64,000 nt of DNA from Thermococcus celericrescens (lineage in GTDB: Archaea > Methanobacteriota_B > Thermococci > Thermococcales > Thermococcaceae), in contig NZ_LLYW01000035.1 in the NCBI RefSeq assembly GCF_001484195.1, positions 59,678 to 123,677 of the forward strand, given 5' to 3'. The notes beneath the pieces are model-generated. The model worked only from the letters and a program-made list of their open reading frames with translations. It did no database searches and had not been told where the DNA came from. Shown here one piece after another: positions 7,899-16,301 of this stretch. A program made the translations under genes and the position numbers. The first letter of the stretch is position 1, and the number at the start of each line of letters is the position of its first letter.

Positions 7899-9760
7899 AT
7901 GAAAAAGACCGCGGTTTTGCTCATGGCCCTGCTCATCGGAGCGGTCGTGGCGTCTGGATGCCTGGGCGGTGGAACGACCGAAACGGGCACCACGACGGTC
8001 CCCGAAACATCGAGCTCATCGGGTACTGCACAGACCACCACAAACTCACCGACCCCGACTGAAACCACGCAGACGGAGACCCCCACTACCCAATCACCGT
8101 TGTTGACTTTGCCAACAGAACCCTCACGATTGAGAAACCTCCTGAGCGCGTCGTGACGCTGGCCCCGAGCATCACGGAGGACCTCTACTACCTCGGTCTC
8201 TTTGACAGAGTCGTCGGGGTTACGGACTTCGATGATTTTCCGTCGGGAGTTGCCAACGTCACCCGCGTGGGCGGCTACGGTCAGTACGCCAACCTCGAAG
8301 TGATAGCATCGCTCAACCCCGACCTGATACTGGTGGACAGTTACTCTATGACGATCCTCGAGGACCTCCAGAAGATAGCCCCAGTTCTCGTGGTTGATCC
8401 ACACAGCATCGACGACATCCCAAGGGCCCTTGACCTCCTGGGAGCAGTTTTCAACGCGGAGGAGGGCGCCAGGAAGGCGACGGCAGAGTTCGAAGCAAAG
8501 ATAAACACGATAAGCTCCACCGTTAAGGATGAACCCCGTGTGAGCGTTTTCTACGTGGTCTGGAACAGCCCGCTCATGACCGCAGGCGGCGGAACCTTCA
8601 TCAGCGACGTCATAGAACTGGCGGGCGGAGAGAACATTTTCAACGATACGACCGGCTGGCCGACCGTGAGTCCGGAGCAGGTCATAGAGAGGAACCCCGA
8701 TGTGGTGCTCCTCACCCCACACTGCGGCATGAGCGTCCAGGACGTTTACAGCGGCCCCCTCGCGAGCATAAAGGCCGCCCAAGATGGAAAAATTTACGTC
8801 ATCGAGAACGAGAACGACCTTATCCACCCGAGTCCCCGCGTTGTCCTTGGACTCGAGGCGGTTGCAAGGCTCCTGCACCCGGACGCCTTTAAAGTGGGCT
8901 ACCCGCTCACGGTCACAGACCTCGCGGGGAGAACCGTCACGATCGACGACGAGCCGGAGAGGATAGTCACCCTCGCTCCCAGCATAACGGAGAGCCTGTT
9001 CTACATAGGTGCAGGAGGCAAGGTCGTCGGAGTGACCGACTACGATGACTTCCCGCCGGCTGTGAGGAACATCACCAGGGTGGGAGGCTACGGAAAGTAC
9101 GCGAACCTCGAGGCCATAGCCGCACTGGAACCGGATCTGATCTTGGTGGACGGATTCTCCATGGATATAATGGAGAGTCTGGAGAGGATAGCCCCCGTCG
9201 TTGTGGTGGACCCCAAGAACATCACCGCAATCTACAACGCCCTTGAGCTCCTTGGAAAGATAACCAACCGCGAGGAAGGGGCCAGGGCAGCGGTGGCGGA
9301 CATGCAAGCAACAGTCGGCTACGTCACCTCAACCGTGGCGGGACAGTCAAAGCCAAGGACATTCTTCATCCTCAGCTACTACAACGGCTACTGGACGGCT
9401 GGAGCGGGAACCTTCGTCAACGACCTCATAACCCTTGCCGGCGGTGAAAACATCTTCAACGACGTCAACGGCTGGGGGGCCGCGAGCGAGGAGCAGATAA
9501 TCGCCAGGAACCCGGAGGTCATAATAATCTCGCCGAACGCGGGGATAAGTCCGAAGGACCTCTGCTCCGGGCCGCTCTCCGAGGTGGACGCGGTCAAGAA
9601 CGGGCGCGTTTACGTCCTCAGCGACGAGAACCTCGTCGTCAGACCGGGCCCCAGGATAATGCACGGGCTTGAGGAGATAGCGGAGTACCTCCATCCGGAG
9701 GCCTTCAGTTTCCAGCCGCAGCCGCTCGTCTGCAACGCGACTACCTCCGCCTCCGGCTGA
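7899..9760 (+). pseudogene. Double-domain ABC substrate-binding lipoprotein, frameshifted
   Basis: A gene of about 620 residues broken by one frameshift. The first frame (from ATG 7899, site GGTGG) gives a lipoprotein signal peptide MKKTAVLLMALLIGAVVASGC with a lipobox Cys and a long Thr/Ser/Pro-rich tether. The second frame holds two tandem cobalamin/Fe-siderophore-type binding domains (BtuF/FecB-like), each beginning PERVVTLAPSITE... or PERIVTLAPSITE.... They are about half identical to each other, both with RVGGYG.YANLE.IA.L.PDLILVD and LAGGENIFND. Reading back from the second frame through 8153 gives YPITVVDFANRTLTI, matching YPLTVTDLAGRTVTI at the start of domain 2. The break therefore lies in the C tract 8080-8084, where one more C would restore the frame. 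No permease or ATPase gene is adjacent. Confidence 0.8.
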
Positions 9761-9822
9761 GTTTTCATTTTTTCTGGGCAACCGTTAAAAGGTTCCCTCC
9801 CTCATTTTCTTCGGGTGGGAGC

Positions 9823-9999
9823 ATGGAGAGAAAGACGTTCTACAGGATTCTGCTGGTCATCGTGCTCGTCCTGACCGTCGTTTATACTATGGGAATAATG
9901 GGCGTCATACCGTTCCAGTGGAGCTACTACATCACCATCTTCATGATAATCCTGTACTTCTTTCTTTTGAAAGCTTCGCCCTTTAGGGCGGGGGTGTAG
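9823..9999 (+). pseudogene. Small one-to-two-helix membrane protein, 3' end replaced by IS
   Basis: As it stands, ATG 9823 (site GGGTGGGAG) gives 58 residues with two hydrophobic segments (RILLVIVLVLTVVYTMGIMG and YYITIFMIILYFF). The last 13 residues are encoded by the left end of the IS element that starts at 9958. Joining 9957 to 11390 restores the frame with codons for LKLDKMSRG and a TAA at 11417-11419. That gives a 54-residue protein with a charged cytoplasmic tail. The present product may still insert in the membrane, with an altered tail. Function is unknown. Confidence 0.75.
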
Positions 10000-11389
10000 T
10001 AATCGAAGAAATAGCCTGTAATCGGGAAAGCTAACTCTTTTAAACTTCTTTTGAAATGAGGCGAGCAGTAACCGTTAAACTCCAGCCGAGCAAAGAGCAG
10101 GAAAAAACACTCAAAGAGTTAGTCCTAATCAGCTCCAAAGTCTGGAACAGGGTGAACTACCTTAGGAGACAAGAATTCTTTGAAGAAAACCCATTGATTT
10201 CCTCAAAAGAGAAAATAGTTTATGAAGAGTTCAAGAAGGAGATAGGCTCGGCAACAGTCCAGCAAATTTGCAGGAAAAACGCCGAAAGCTGGAGAAGCTT
10301 CTTCTCCCTCCTAAGGAACAAACGGAACGGAGAACCCCCCCAACTGGCTCAAACCAAAACCACCAAACTACATCAGGGAAGGCGGATTAATAGTTCTGAG
10401 GAGAGACCAATACAGGATTGAGGGGAACAAGTTAATCCTCAAGGGTCTTGGAAAGTTCAAAAGATTGGAAGTCCCGTTCAAAGGGAGAATACACTTGAAG
10501 GGCAAACAGGGAAGGTTAGAGATGACTTTTGACCCAATCAAAAGGAAATGGTATGCTCACATTTCATACACGGTGGAGGAAAGGCTTTATGGTCAAGAGT
10601 GGGTCAAGCTCCCAAGACAACCATTAGGAAACCTCTCCGCTGGAATAGACCTTGGGATTAACAATCTTATGGCCGTTTACGTTGAGAACGGGGAGAGTTT
10701 CTTGGTCAATGGAAGGCCTTTGAAGTCAATAGCCTTCTACTGGAGGAAGAGGATAGCCGATTACCAGTCAAAACTCAATAAGAGTGGAGCTAAAAAGAGT
10801 AGGAAACTCTCTAGAATGCATCAAAAGGCTAAGCTTCAAGCGAAACACTACATTAATACCGCCGTAAGGCAGACAGTCGAGAGACTTTATCACCTCGGAG
10901 TTTCGAGAATTATCATCGGTTATCCTAAAGGAATTGCCAGGAACTCTGATGGGGGTAAAAAGCAGAATTTTATCCTCTCCCACGTTTGGCGTTTCAATAC
11001 TGTGATTCAACGGCTCAAGGAGGTGGCCGAGGAGTATGGTATTCTGGTTGAGGTTGTTAATGAGGCTTTCACTTCGAAAACTTGTCCCGTTTGCGGGAAG
11101 CCCCACGAGGGGGCGAGGTTTGTTAGGGGATTGTTTAAGTGTCCCGCAACGGGACTTATCTTCAACGCGGACTTGGTTGGAGCTTTCAATATCTTAAAGA
11201 AGACCCTAAAAACGATAACCCCGAGTCTGAGCGGGCTTTACGCTCAGAGGAGGGGTAACGGGGGGAAGACCCTCCCCAAGGGGTCGAAGACCTGCTTTAA
11301 CTTGGGTCTAAATGAAGACCCTCAAACCTCTTCGCCCTTAGCGAGGGGTTAAGCCGAACCCTTGCCCTTCACGGCGGAGAGGAGGTCAG
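9958..11389 (+). mobile_element. IS200/IS605-type element, copy A (tnpB only)
   Basis: The left end follows TGTAC and begins TTCTTTCTTTTGAAAGC, then the subterminal hairpin GCCCTTTAGGGCGGGG. The right end runs past the tnpB stop through CCGAACCCTTGCCCTTCACG to GGAGGTCAG. The boundaries come from comparison with copies B and D in this window and from restoration of the small membrane gene on excision. There is no target duplication, as expected for single-strand transposition by this family. No tnpA is present, so movement would need an enzyme in trans. The tnpB is frameshifted. Confidence 0.85.
10056..11352 (+). pseudogene. tnpB: tnpB (IS605 OrfB) of copy A, frameshifted
   Basis: Starts MRRAVTVKLQPSKEQEKTLKEL and is collinear with the intact copy at 57710-59008. 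After NGEPP the frame is lost. The C run at 10335-10341 has seven Cs where the partial copy at 63659 has six, so one extra base shifts the frame; the rest is open as 10465-11352. The RuvC-I region (SAGIDLGINNLMAVYVENG), zinc-finger start (TCPVCGKPHEGARFVRG) and NADLVGAFNILKK are all retained. The protein would be an RNA-guided nuclease of the TnpB type if the frame were intact. It is either a young pseudogene or a homopolymer sequencing error. Confidence 0.85.
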
Positions 11390-11482
11390 CTGAAGCTGGA
11401 TAAGATGTCGAGGGGATAACCCAGTACATGCTCAAACCGGTGACAGGCTCTTAAAAGAGAAAGTAACATTAAGAACGGAGCG

Positions 11483-12313
11483 TTAGAATAGGCACATCAT
11501 GTTCTTCTGAGATCGAGCGAGCTTTTCCCTGGCTCCAGTGATTACATCCCCAATAAACGGATAACCATCTCTAACTTCTATATAGCCGCGTTTTTTGGCA
11601 TTTTTTATAAGTTCATCAGCCTTTTTATTTCTGGCAATGAGTATCGTCCAACCCGGTTTCGTCTCAACGACTCCAGCGGAGATATCACTCCAGCTGCCAG
11701 TGTAATCTGTGCATACCAAACAGCCAACTTGGAGATACCGATAAATTTCCCTGATCGAGAGTCTCAGAACTCCTCTGGGATGATGAACCTCTATAACGTC
11801 TCCTCTGAGAACTATATCCCTCACATCTCGTCCCTTTATACCATGATTCATATGTAGGTAGTTTATGAAGGTCTCAAAGGCAAAGGTGCCCATGCAGAAC
11901 AGGCTTATGATGTATTCAATTCTCTCACCGAAGTCCGTCTCCAGCATTGGAAAGTCCCTCATCTGACCAAAGAACTGTGCCTGGCAGGGCAAACAGACCA
12001 CAGCGACTTGATTGAGGTTATTTTCTTCTATTTTTGTCTTTATCCGGGATGCAAAGGGCACAATGCTCCATTTATTGCCTACCGTTGCCAGGAGTTCTTT
12101 CCTGCTTCTTGCGACCACGGCGTTGCCCTCAAGTCCGTTGGTTCTCTTTGCAGTGACAACACCGTCTATAAGGCCCTCGTCAAGGGCATAGTTCAAGATG
12201 GCAGTCACAGCACCACCGCTTGCCACTTTTGTGTTGAGGACTTCCCCATCAGTCGCCTTAGCAAGGTAAATGTTGAGTACGTGTCCTACAAAGGAGTCAG
12301 CGACGTTGATCAT
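11483..12313 (-). CDS. frhB: FrhB-type flavin/Fe-S hydrogenase subunit
   Basis: 277 residues, coenzyme F420 hydrogenase/dehydrogenase beta family. Visible signatures are the N-terminal VLNTKVASGGAVTAILNYALDEGLIDGVV, VVCLPCQAQFFGQMR and the C-terminal GCLVCTDYTGSWSDISAG (Fe-S cysteines). FrhB subunits hold FAD and a 4Fe-4S cluster and pass electrons to the soluble acceptor. Thermococcales are not known to depend on F420; in T. onnurineus the frhAGB enzyme has been linked to thioredoxin reductase (from memory). ATG 12313 was preferred to the upstream TTG because GGAGGTGGTT sits just before it. It overlaps the frhG end by 17 bp and is the last gene of frhA-frhG-frhB. Confidence 0.88.
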   Translation of the reverse strand: MINVADSFVGHVLNIYLAKATDGEVLNTKVASGGAVTAILNYALDEGLIDGVVTAKRTNGLEGNAVVARSRKELLATVGNKWSIVPFASRIKTKIEENNLNQVAVVCLPCQAQFFGQMRDFPMLETDFGERIEYIISLFCMGTFAFETFINYLHMNHGIKGRDVRDIVLRGDVIEVHHPRGVLRLSIREIYRYLQVGCLVCTDYTGSWSDISAGVVETKPGWTILIARNKKADELIKNAKKRGYIEVRDGYPFIGDVITGAREKLARSQKNMMCLF

Positions 12314-12989
12314 CAGAACCACCTCCAAGTGTTAAAATCTGAGTGGCCCGGGGACATCGAATATAGCACGTCCCGCACCGTATGCACCTTTCCTGGACGA
12401 GATTTGGCCGTTTATCTACCAGCTTGAGGGCATGGGTGGGACAGGATAGTTCGCATGCCCCGCAGCCGATGCAGAGGCCAGTAAGTACTACATCATCCAA
12501 AAGGTCAAAACCGCTTAGTTTCTTTATACTTCCGCAAATTCTAAAAAGCTCCAGTCTTCGTTCGTCTTCATGGAGATAAAATCTGAAAAAGGATTGGAGC
12601 ATCAGCGGCGCTGGGGGGCAGCCCGGAATGGAGTAATCGACCTTTATAATGCTGTTTATTGGCTGAAAGCTCCTGTGGTCTGGTCGGGGGTCTTGACCAC
12701 CACGACAGAAGCGTAGGATTCCGCCGAATGCGGCACACGAACCGTAGGCAACGACAACATCGGAGATTTCCCGGATATATTTGAGTTTATCAAGTATTTC
12801 CCTTTCGTTCACGCACACACCCCCGGTGATGACCGCAACGTTGTAACCGTCCGATTGGGGGTACCTGTCCACCATATATGGAGTGTCCAGTTTGACGATA
12901 TCCTTGATTTCAGGATATGCACGCACGATGCTCACACTGCATCCTGCACATCCACCAAAATCCCTGTGGAGAACATCAATCCTTTCCAT
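12297..12989 (-). CDS. frhG: FrhG-type [NiFe] hydrogenase small subunit
   Basis: 230 residues. The N-terminal two thirds are the hydrogenase small subunit, with the proximal-cluster ligands GGCAGCSVS, GGVCVNE, YGSCAAFGG and PGCPPAP. The C-terminal third (from about 165) is a two-cluster ferredoxin with CIGCGACELSCP and CIRCGTCYIRCP. That arrangement (small subunit plus C-terminal 2x4Fe-4S) is diagnostic of FrhG/MvhG-like subunits. It carries electrons from the NiFe site in FrhA to the flavin of FrhB. Start ATG 12989 has GGTGAGAC upstream; it follows frhA by 4 bp. Confidence 0.92.
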   Translation of the reverse strand: MERIDVLHRDFGGCAGCSVSIVRAYPEIKDIVKLDTPYMVDRYPQSDGYNVAVITGGVCVNEREILDKLKYIREISDVVVAYGSCAAFGGILRFCRGGQDPRPDHRSFQPINSIIKVDYSIPGCPPAPLMLQSFFRFYLHEDERRLELFRICGSIKKLSGFDLLDDVVLTGLCIGCGACELSCPTHALKLVDKRPNLVQERCIRCGTCYIRCPRATQILTLGGGSDDQRR

Positions 12990-12993
12990 AGTC

Positions 12994-14172
12994 TCACCGC
13001 CTTAGCCTGGCAACGTGTGTTGTACATGGGATGCATGGATCATAAAGCCTCACAACGGCCTCAGCAGCCTCAACACTTAACCCCTTTACGGATTCTTCCA
13101 TGACGGGGATATTGAACATCGTAGGGACAACTATCCTCGAATAGAGTGTCCTTCCCTCCTCTCCAAGTTCAACAATATGCACCAAAGTTCCCCGCGGGGC
13201 CTCATAGACACCGACGCCCTTACCCGGTCCAAAAACAATGTTCTGGTTCCTGAATGGTTCCTTCATATCAAGGGAATCCAGGATACTGCTCAATCTATGG
13301 AGTGCAATGCTGACGTCATCAACCCTCGCAGTGTGGAGGTCGTAGAGCGTCGAATAGCTCTTTTCCCGATAGGTACTCAACCTGGCCCTGGGGCCAACTT
13401 CAACGGGTTTCCCCTTGTACATCGCTATCATGGTAGTCGATTCCTTGGAACTGGGGTTATCTTTCCGGAATTCGTAGTATGGAATCAGCTTTATCTTACG
13501 AACATCGATGTTGAATCTATCGCCGTAGAAGAGTCCACTGGATAGATACCGGTTATCGAGTTTCTTTTCCCTCAACTCCATCGCAACATCAGTTTGAATG
13601 TCCTCGTCAACTAGCAGGTGTGCCAGCTCATTCCACGAGCGGAGCGTCTTGGGTAGTCTGGCCTTGAGGTTATTGAATACACTCCACTTGGGGACGGGGT
13701 TTATGCCTCCAACCGTGAGATTGGGTGGATGGGTCATGGCCCCCCCGAGTTTTAGCAGAAAGTCGCCGATTTTTGTGTGGAAATCAATCAGCCTGAGGAT
13801 TAACTTCTCCCGCTCTTCAGGCACTACCAAGTCGGGGACCACCATGAGGAATTCGAGTAGATGACTCTGAATCCTGTTGATGAGCCCAAGTGCCTCCCTC
13901 AGGAGCACTCCATTTTTAGGAGGCTTTACTCCAATTGCATTTTCTATGGCCTCCGCTGCAGCTATGCCATGAGAGGCGTGGCATAGGCCGCATATTCTCA
14001 TGACAGCCTCCACAACGAAGAATGGGCTCTTCCCGATGACCATTTTTTCAAATCCCCTGACTGGGGCGGTGGATATGAAAAGGGCGTCCTGGACTTCTCC
14101 CCCCTCCTCGTACATTACAAGTTTTGCATCCCCGGATACCCGACAGACTTTGCCGAGTTCAATTCCCCCCAA
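12994..14172 (-). CDS. frhA: FrhA-type [NiFe] hydrogenase large subunit
   Basis: About 392 residues. Catalytic subunit with both NiFe ligand pairs: RICGLCHASH (L1) and DPCIPCTTH near the C-terminus (L4), so the site should be complete. The residues after the last His (VARLRR) form the short tail normally removed by a maturation protease; such a protease lies at 35592. The frame opens at a TTG at 14241, but that lies inside the promoter. The TTG at 14172 is preferred because GGGGGAGATCA precedes it and because the protein then begins at GGIELGKVCRVSGDAKLVM, which lines up with the MxPVTRIEGHAK start of the family. The promoter box is at 14218-14243. Confidence 0.88.
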   Translation of the reverse strand: MGGIELGKVCRVSGDAKLVMYEEGGEVQDALFISTAPVRGFEKMVIGKSPFFVVEAVMRICGLCHASHGIAAAEAIENAIGVKPPKNGVLLREALGLINRIQSHLLEFLMVVPDLVVPEEREKLILRLIDFHTKIGDFLLKLGGAMTHPPNLTVGGINPVPKWSVFNNLKARLPKTLRSWNELAHLLVDEDIQTDVAMELREKKLDNRYLSSGLFYGDRFNIDVRKIKLIPYYEFRKDNPSSKESTTMIAMYKGKPVEVGPRARLSTYREKSYSTLYDLHTARVDDVSIALHRLSSILDSLDMKEPFRNQNIVFGPGKGVGVYEAPRGTLVHIVELGEEGRTLYSRIVVPTMFNIPVMEESVKGLSVEAAEAVVRLYDPCIPCTTHVARLRR

Positions 14173-14217
14173 AATGATCTCCCCCGATTTTCTTCTCAAT
14201 TCGACCTGCAAACCAGC

Positions 14218-14243
14218 TAATAAAAAGATTTTTTGAACCAAAG
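14218..14243 (-). promoter_or_regulatory. frhA promoter with TTTGGTTCAAA box
   Basis: On the minus strand TTTGGTTCAAAAAATC is followed by TTTTTATTAG. The AT-rich TTTTATT is a TATA candidate about 48 bp upstream of the TTG start. The near-palindromic TTTGGTTCAAA sits right before it, where a regulator would act on TBP/TFB. About 21 of 24 positions match the alcohol dehydrogenase promoter at 15576-15602. Confidence 0.6.
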
Positions 14244-14314
14244 GTTAAAAATAAAATACTCATAAAGCAAATAGAATATAAATTAAATCAAAAAGGGTAG
14301 AAGAAAGCGTCTCC

Positions 14315-15535
14315 TTATCCTCTGCCGATAGGGTAAAGTGAATCACGGTATATAGACGCTATTCTCTCCCGGGTAGCCTCCACTGGGGCCATGGAAAGGA
14401 GCAGGTCAAGGCTCGGGGTCGTCATGGCCAGCTGTGTTAGCCTGTCAACATCTGCCTCAGTGAACCCGACATCCGCGAGCTTTTCAGTGATGCCGATGCT
14501 GAAGAGCCACTCCTCCACCCTCCTGGCGACGAGTTCCACCTCTCCCGGGACACCTTTGGCCTCGGGGACGAGCGGCCTGTACACCTCGGCAAGTACCTTC
14601 GCGGTGGCAGGGTAGATGTGCCGGATTACCGCTGGAAGGAGCATTGCAAGGCCAAGGCCGTGGGGCAGGTCCGGCTTGACTGCGCTCAATGGGTGCTCAA
14701 GGGCGTGCGTAAAGTGAAGCAGACCATTGTCGAAGCTTATTCCAGCTATGGCCGAGGCGTAGAGCAGGGCATACCTTGCCTGCAGGTTGTCCGGATGATT
14801 GAGAGCCTCTGGGAGATAGTTAAATATCAGCCTCGCAGCCTCTTTGGCGAGAAGTATTGAATATGGATTGGCTACCTTGGTTGTGGCAGCTTCGGTGATG
14901 TGATTGAGTGCATCGATGGTCACGTACAGGGTCTGCTCCGGAGGAAGCTTTGTTGTTAGTGCTGGGTCATCGATTGCGTAAAGGGGGTAGATGCAGTCGT
15001 AAGCTATGGCCGGTTTGTACTCCTTCTCAGGAATCGAAGCCACTGCGAACCTGTCAACCTCGGTTCCGGTTCCATGGGTTGTGTTTATCGCTATTATTGG
15101 CTTGGCCTTTACCGGGGTAAACCTGAACTCGTAGAGGTCTCTGGCGGTCTTGTCTGGGTACTCCAGCAGAATCGCAACGCTCTTGGCACTATCGATAGGG
15201 CTGCCGCCACCTATGCCTATGACAGCCTGAGCCCCAAACTCTCTTCCCATCTCAGCCGCCTCGTCGATCATGTCAACTGTTGGGTTGGCCCCCACCTTGT
15301 CGTAATGAACATACTCAACGCCATTTTCCTCGAGGGCAGGCCTGACAACGTCCCATGCGCCGCACTTCTTGTAGGAACTCTTTCCAGTAACGAGGATAAC
15401 CTTGTCCACGCCCTTCCCCTTAAGCTCCCGGACAATATCGTTAAATTTGTGTATGGCGCATAGACCAAAGTAGTTGGTTGTTTTGCACCTCATCTCGAAG
15501 ACTTGGTTTATCGAAACGTGGGATTCCCACACCAT
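14315..15535 (-). CDS. Iron-containing alcohol dehydrogenase
   Basis: 406 residues, group III Fe-ADH. The nucleotide site shows as GIGGGSPIDSAK, and iron ligands come from the DALNHITEA Asp/His and HALEHPLSAVKPDLPHGLGLA His pair. Sequence and length resemble the Thermococcus hydrothermalis/litoralis NADP-dependent alcohol dehydrogenases, which interconvert alcohols and aldehydes to dispose of reductant. The frame extends to 15601, but GGAGGGT 5-6 nt before ATG 15535 and the known N-terminus MVWESHVSINQVFEM fix the start. It is a single gene between frhA and the large operon, with a promoter almost identical to that of frhA, suggesting joint control. Confidence 0.93.
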   Translation of the reverse strand: MVWESHVSINQVFEMRCKTTNYFGLCAIHKFNDIVRELKGKGVDKVILVTGKSSYKKCGAWDVVRPALEENGVEYVHYDKVGANPTVDMIDEAAEMGREFGAQAVIGIGGGSPIDSAKSVAILLEYPDKTARDLYEFRFTPVKAKPIIAINTTHGTGTEVDRFAVASIPEKEYKPAIAYDCIYPLYAIDDPALTTKLPPEQTLYVTIDALNHITEAATTKVANPYSILLAKEAARLIFNYLPEALNHPDNLQARYALLYASAIAGISFDNGLLHFTHALEHPLSAVKPDLPHGLGLAMLLPAVIRHIYPATAKVLAEVYRPLVPEAKGVPGEVELVARRVEEWLFSIGITEKLADVGFTEADVDRLTQLAMTTPSLDLLLSMAPVEATRERIASIYRDSLYPIGRG

Positions 15536-15575
15536 CGCAGACCCTCCAAATGTACTCATTCGTATATAGTAGAAG

Positions 15576-15602
15576 CCCAATAAAAGGTTTTTTTGGACCA
15601 AA
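15576..15602 (-). promoter_or_regulatory. Alcohol dehydrogenase promoter with TTTGGTCCAAA palindrome
   Basis: On the minus strand an 11-bp palindrome TTTGGTCCAAA (15602-15592) is followed by AAAACC and CCTTTTATTGGG (TATA candidate, 15585-15576), about 45 bp before the ATG. A second, asymmetric TTTGGACC lies at 15640-15647. The rest of the gap to 15785 is AT-rich and includes the T-rich downstream end of the big operon; no gene is seen in it. Confidence 0.6.
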
Positions 15603-15785
15603 TGTATACAACCATAAGTTTGTAACTTAAGGTGTGATATTTGGACCTATAATCGCAATATTCGAACGTTTAATCAGAATAAGCACTTATAAATGTTACG
15701 ACAATATTGTCAGAAAGATGTTTTGTTTTCTCAACCCATGATGGGTAAATTATGATGTTTAATTAAACAAATTAAAAACAGACCG

Positions 15786-16301
15786 CTAAAGCATTCTCCC
15801 CACCCCCTCCAAATTCATGGAGGATATCCTTTCTCTTGCTATCTTCTCCGCGGTTCTTCTCATTATTCTGTCCTCAATCTCCCCAGATTCGCCGAAGAAT
15901 ATTGCCTCGGCGGGGCACATTTCCCCGCACGCTGGCTCCATGCCCTCGGCCCTCCTCGCGGCACACATGTCGCACTTGGTCACCACACGGATTCTGACGT
16001 TGAAGCTCGGAACTCCAAACGGGCAGACGGCAAGGCACATCAGGCAGCCTATGCACTTCCCGGGATCTATTATCACCGCCCCCTCGTGGTCCTTAGATAT
16101 CGCTCCAACGGGACATATCTCAAGGCAAGGGGCCCTCTCACAGTGGCGGCAGTTTATCGGCACCGGAAGGCCCGAAACAGTGTAGTATATCCTTATGTTG
16201 GGCTTTCCATCGTGGATAAAATCACACACCCCCTGGCAGGTTTCACAGCCAATGCAGAGGCTATAATCAACGTGGAGTATCTTCTTTGCCACATCACTCA
16301 C
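15786..16301 (-). CDS. HycB/CooF-like four-cluster ferredoxin subunit
   Basis: 171 residues with the four-cluster cysteine pattern of HycB, CooF and FdhB-like electron-transfer subunits: CIGCETCQGVCDF, CRHCERAPCLEICP, CIGCLMCLAVCPFG and CDMCAARRAEGMEPACGEMCP. It would carry electrons between an oxidoreductase and the hydrogenase. It is the last gene of the operon that starts at 31136 and overlaps the FAD oxidoreductase by 8 bp. It resembles the ferredoxin at 28774-29268, so the operon carries two such proteins. One may serve the molybdopterin enzyme and one the FAD enzyme; this is inference. Confidence 0.88.
   Translation of the reverse strand: MSDVAKKILHVDYSLCIGCETCQGVCDFIHDGKPNIRIYYTVSGLPVPINCRHCERAPCLEICPVGAISKDHEGAVIIDPGKCIGCLMCLAVCPFGVPSFNVRIRVVTKCDMCAARRAEGMEPACGEMCPAEAIFFGESGEIEDRIMRRTAEKIARERISSMNLEGVGRML

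Noticed and set aside
7817..9307. 496-codon minus-strand open frame
   Set aside because: Antisense shadow of the two substrate-binding domains; strongly biased composition without motifs.
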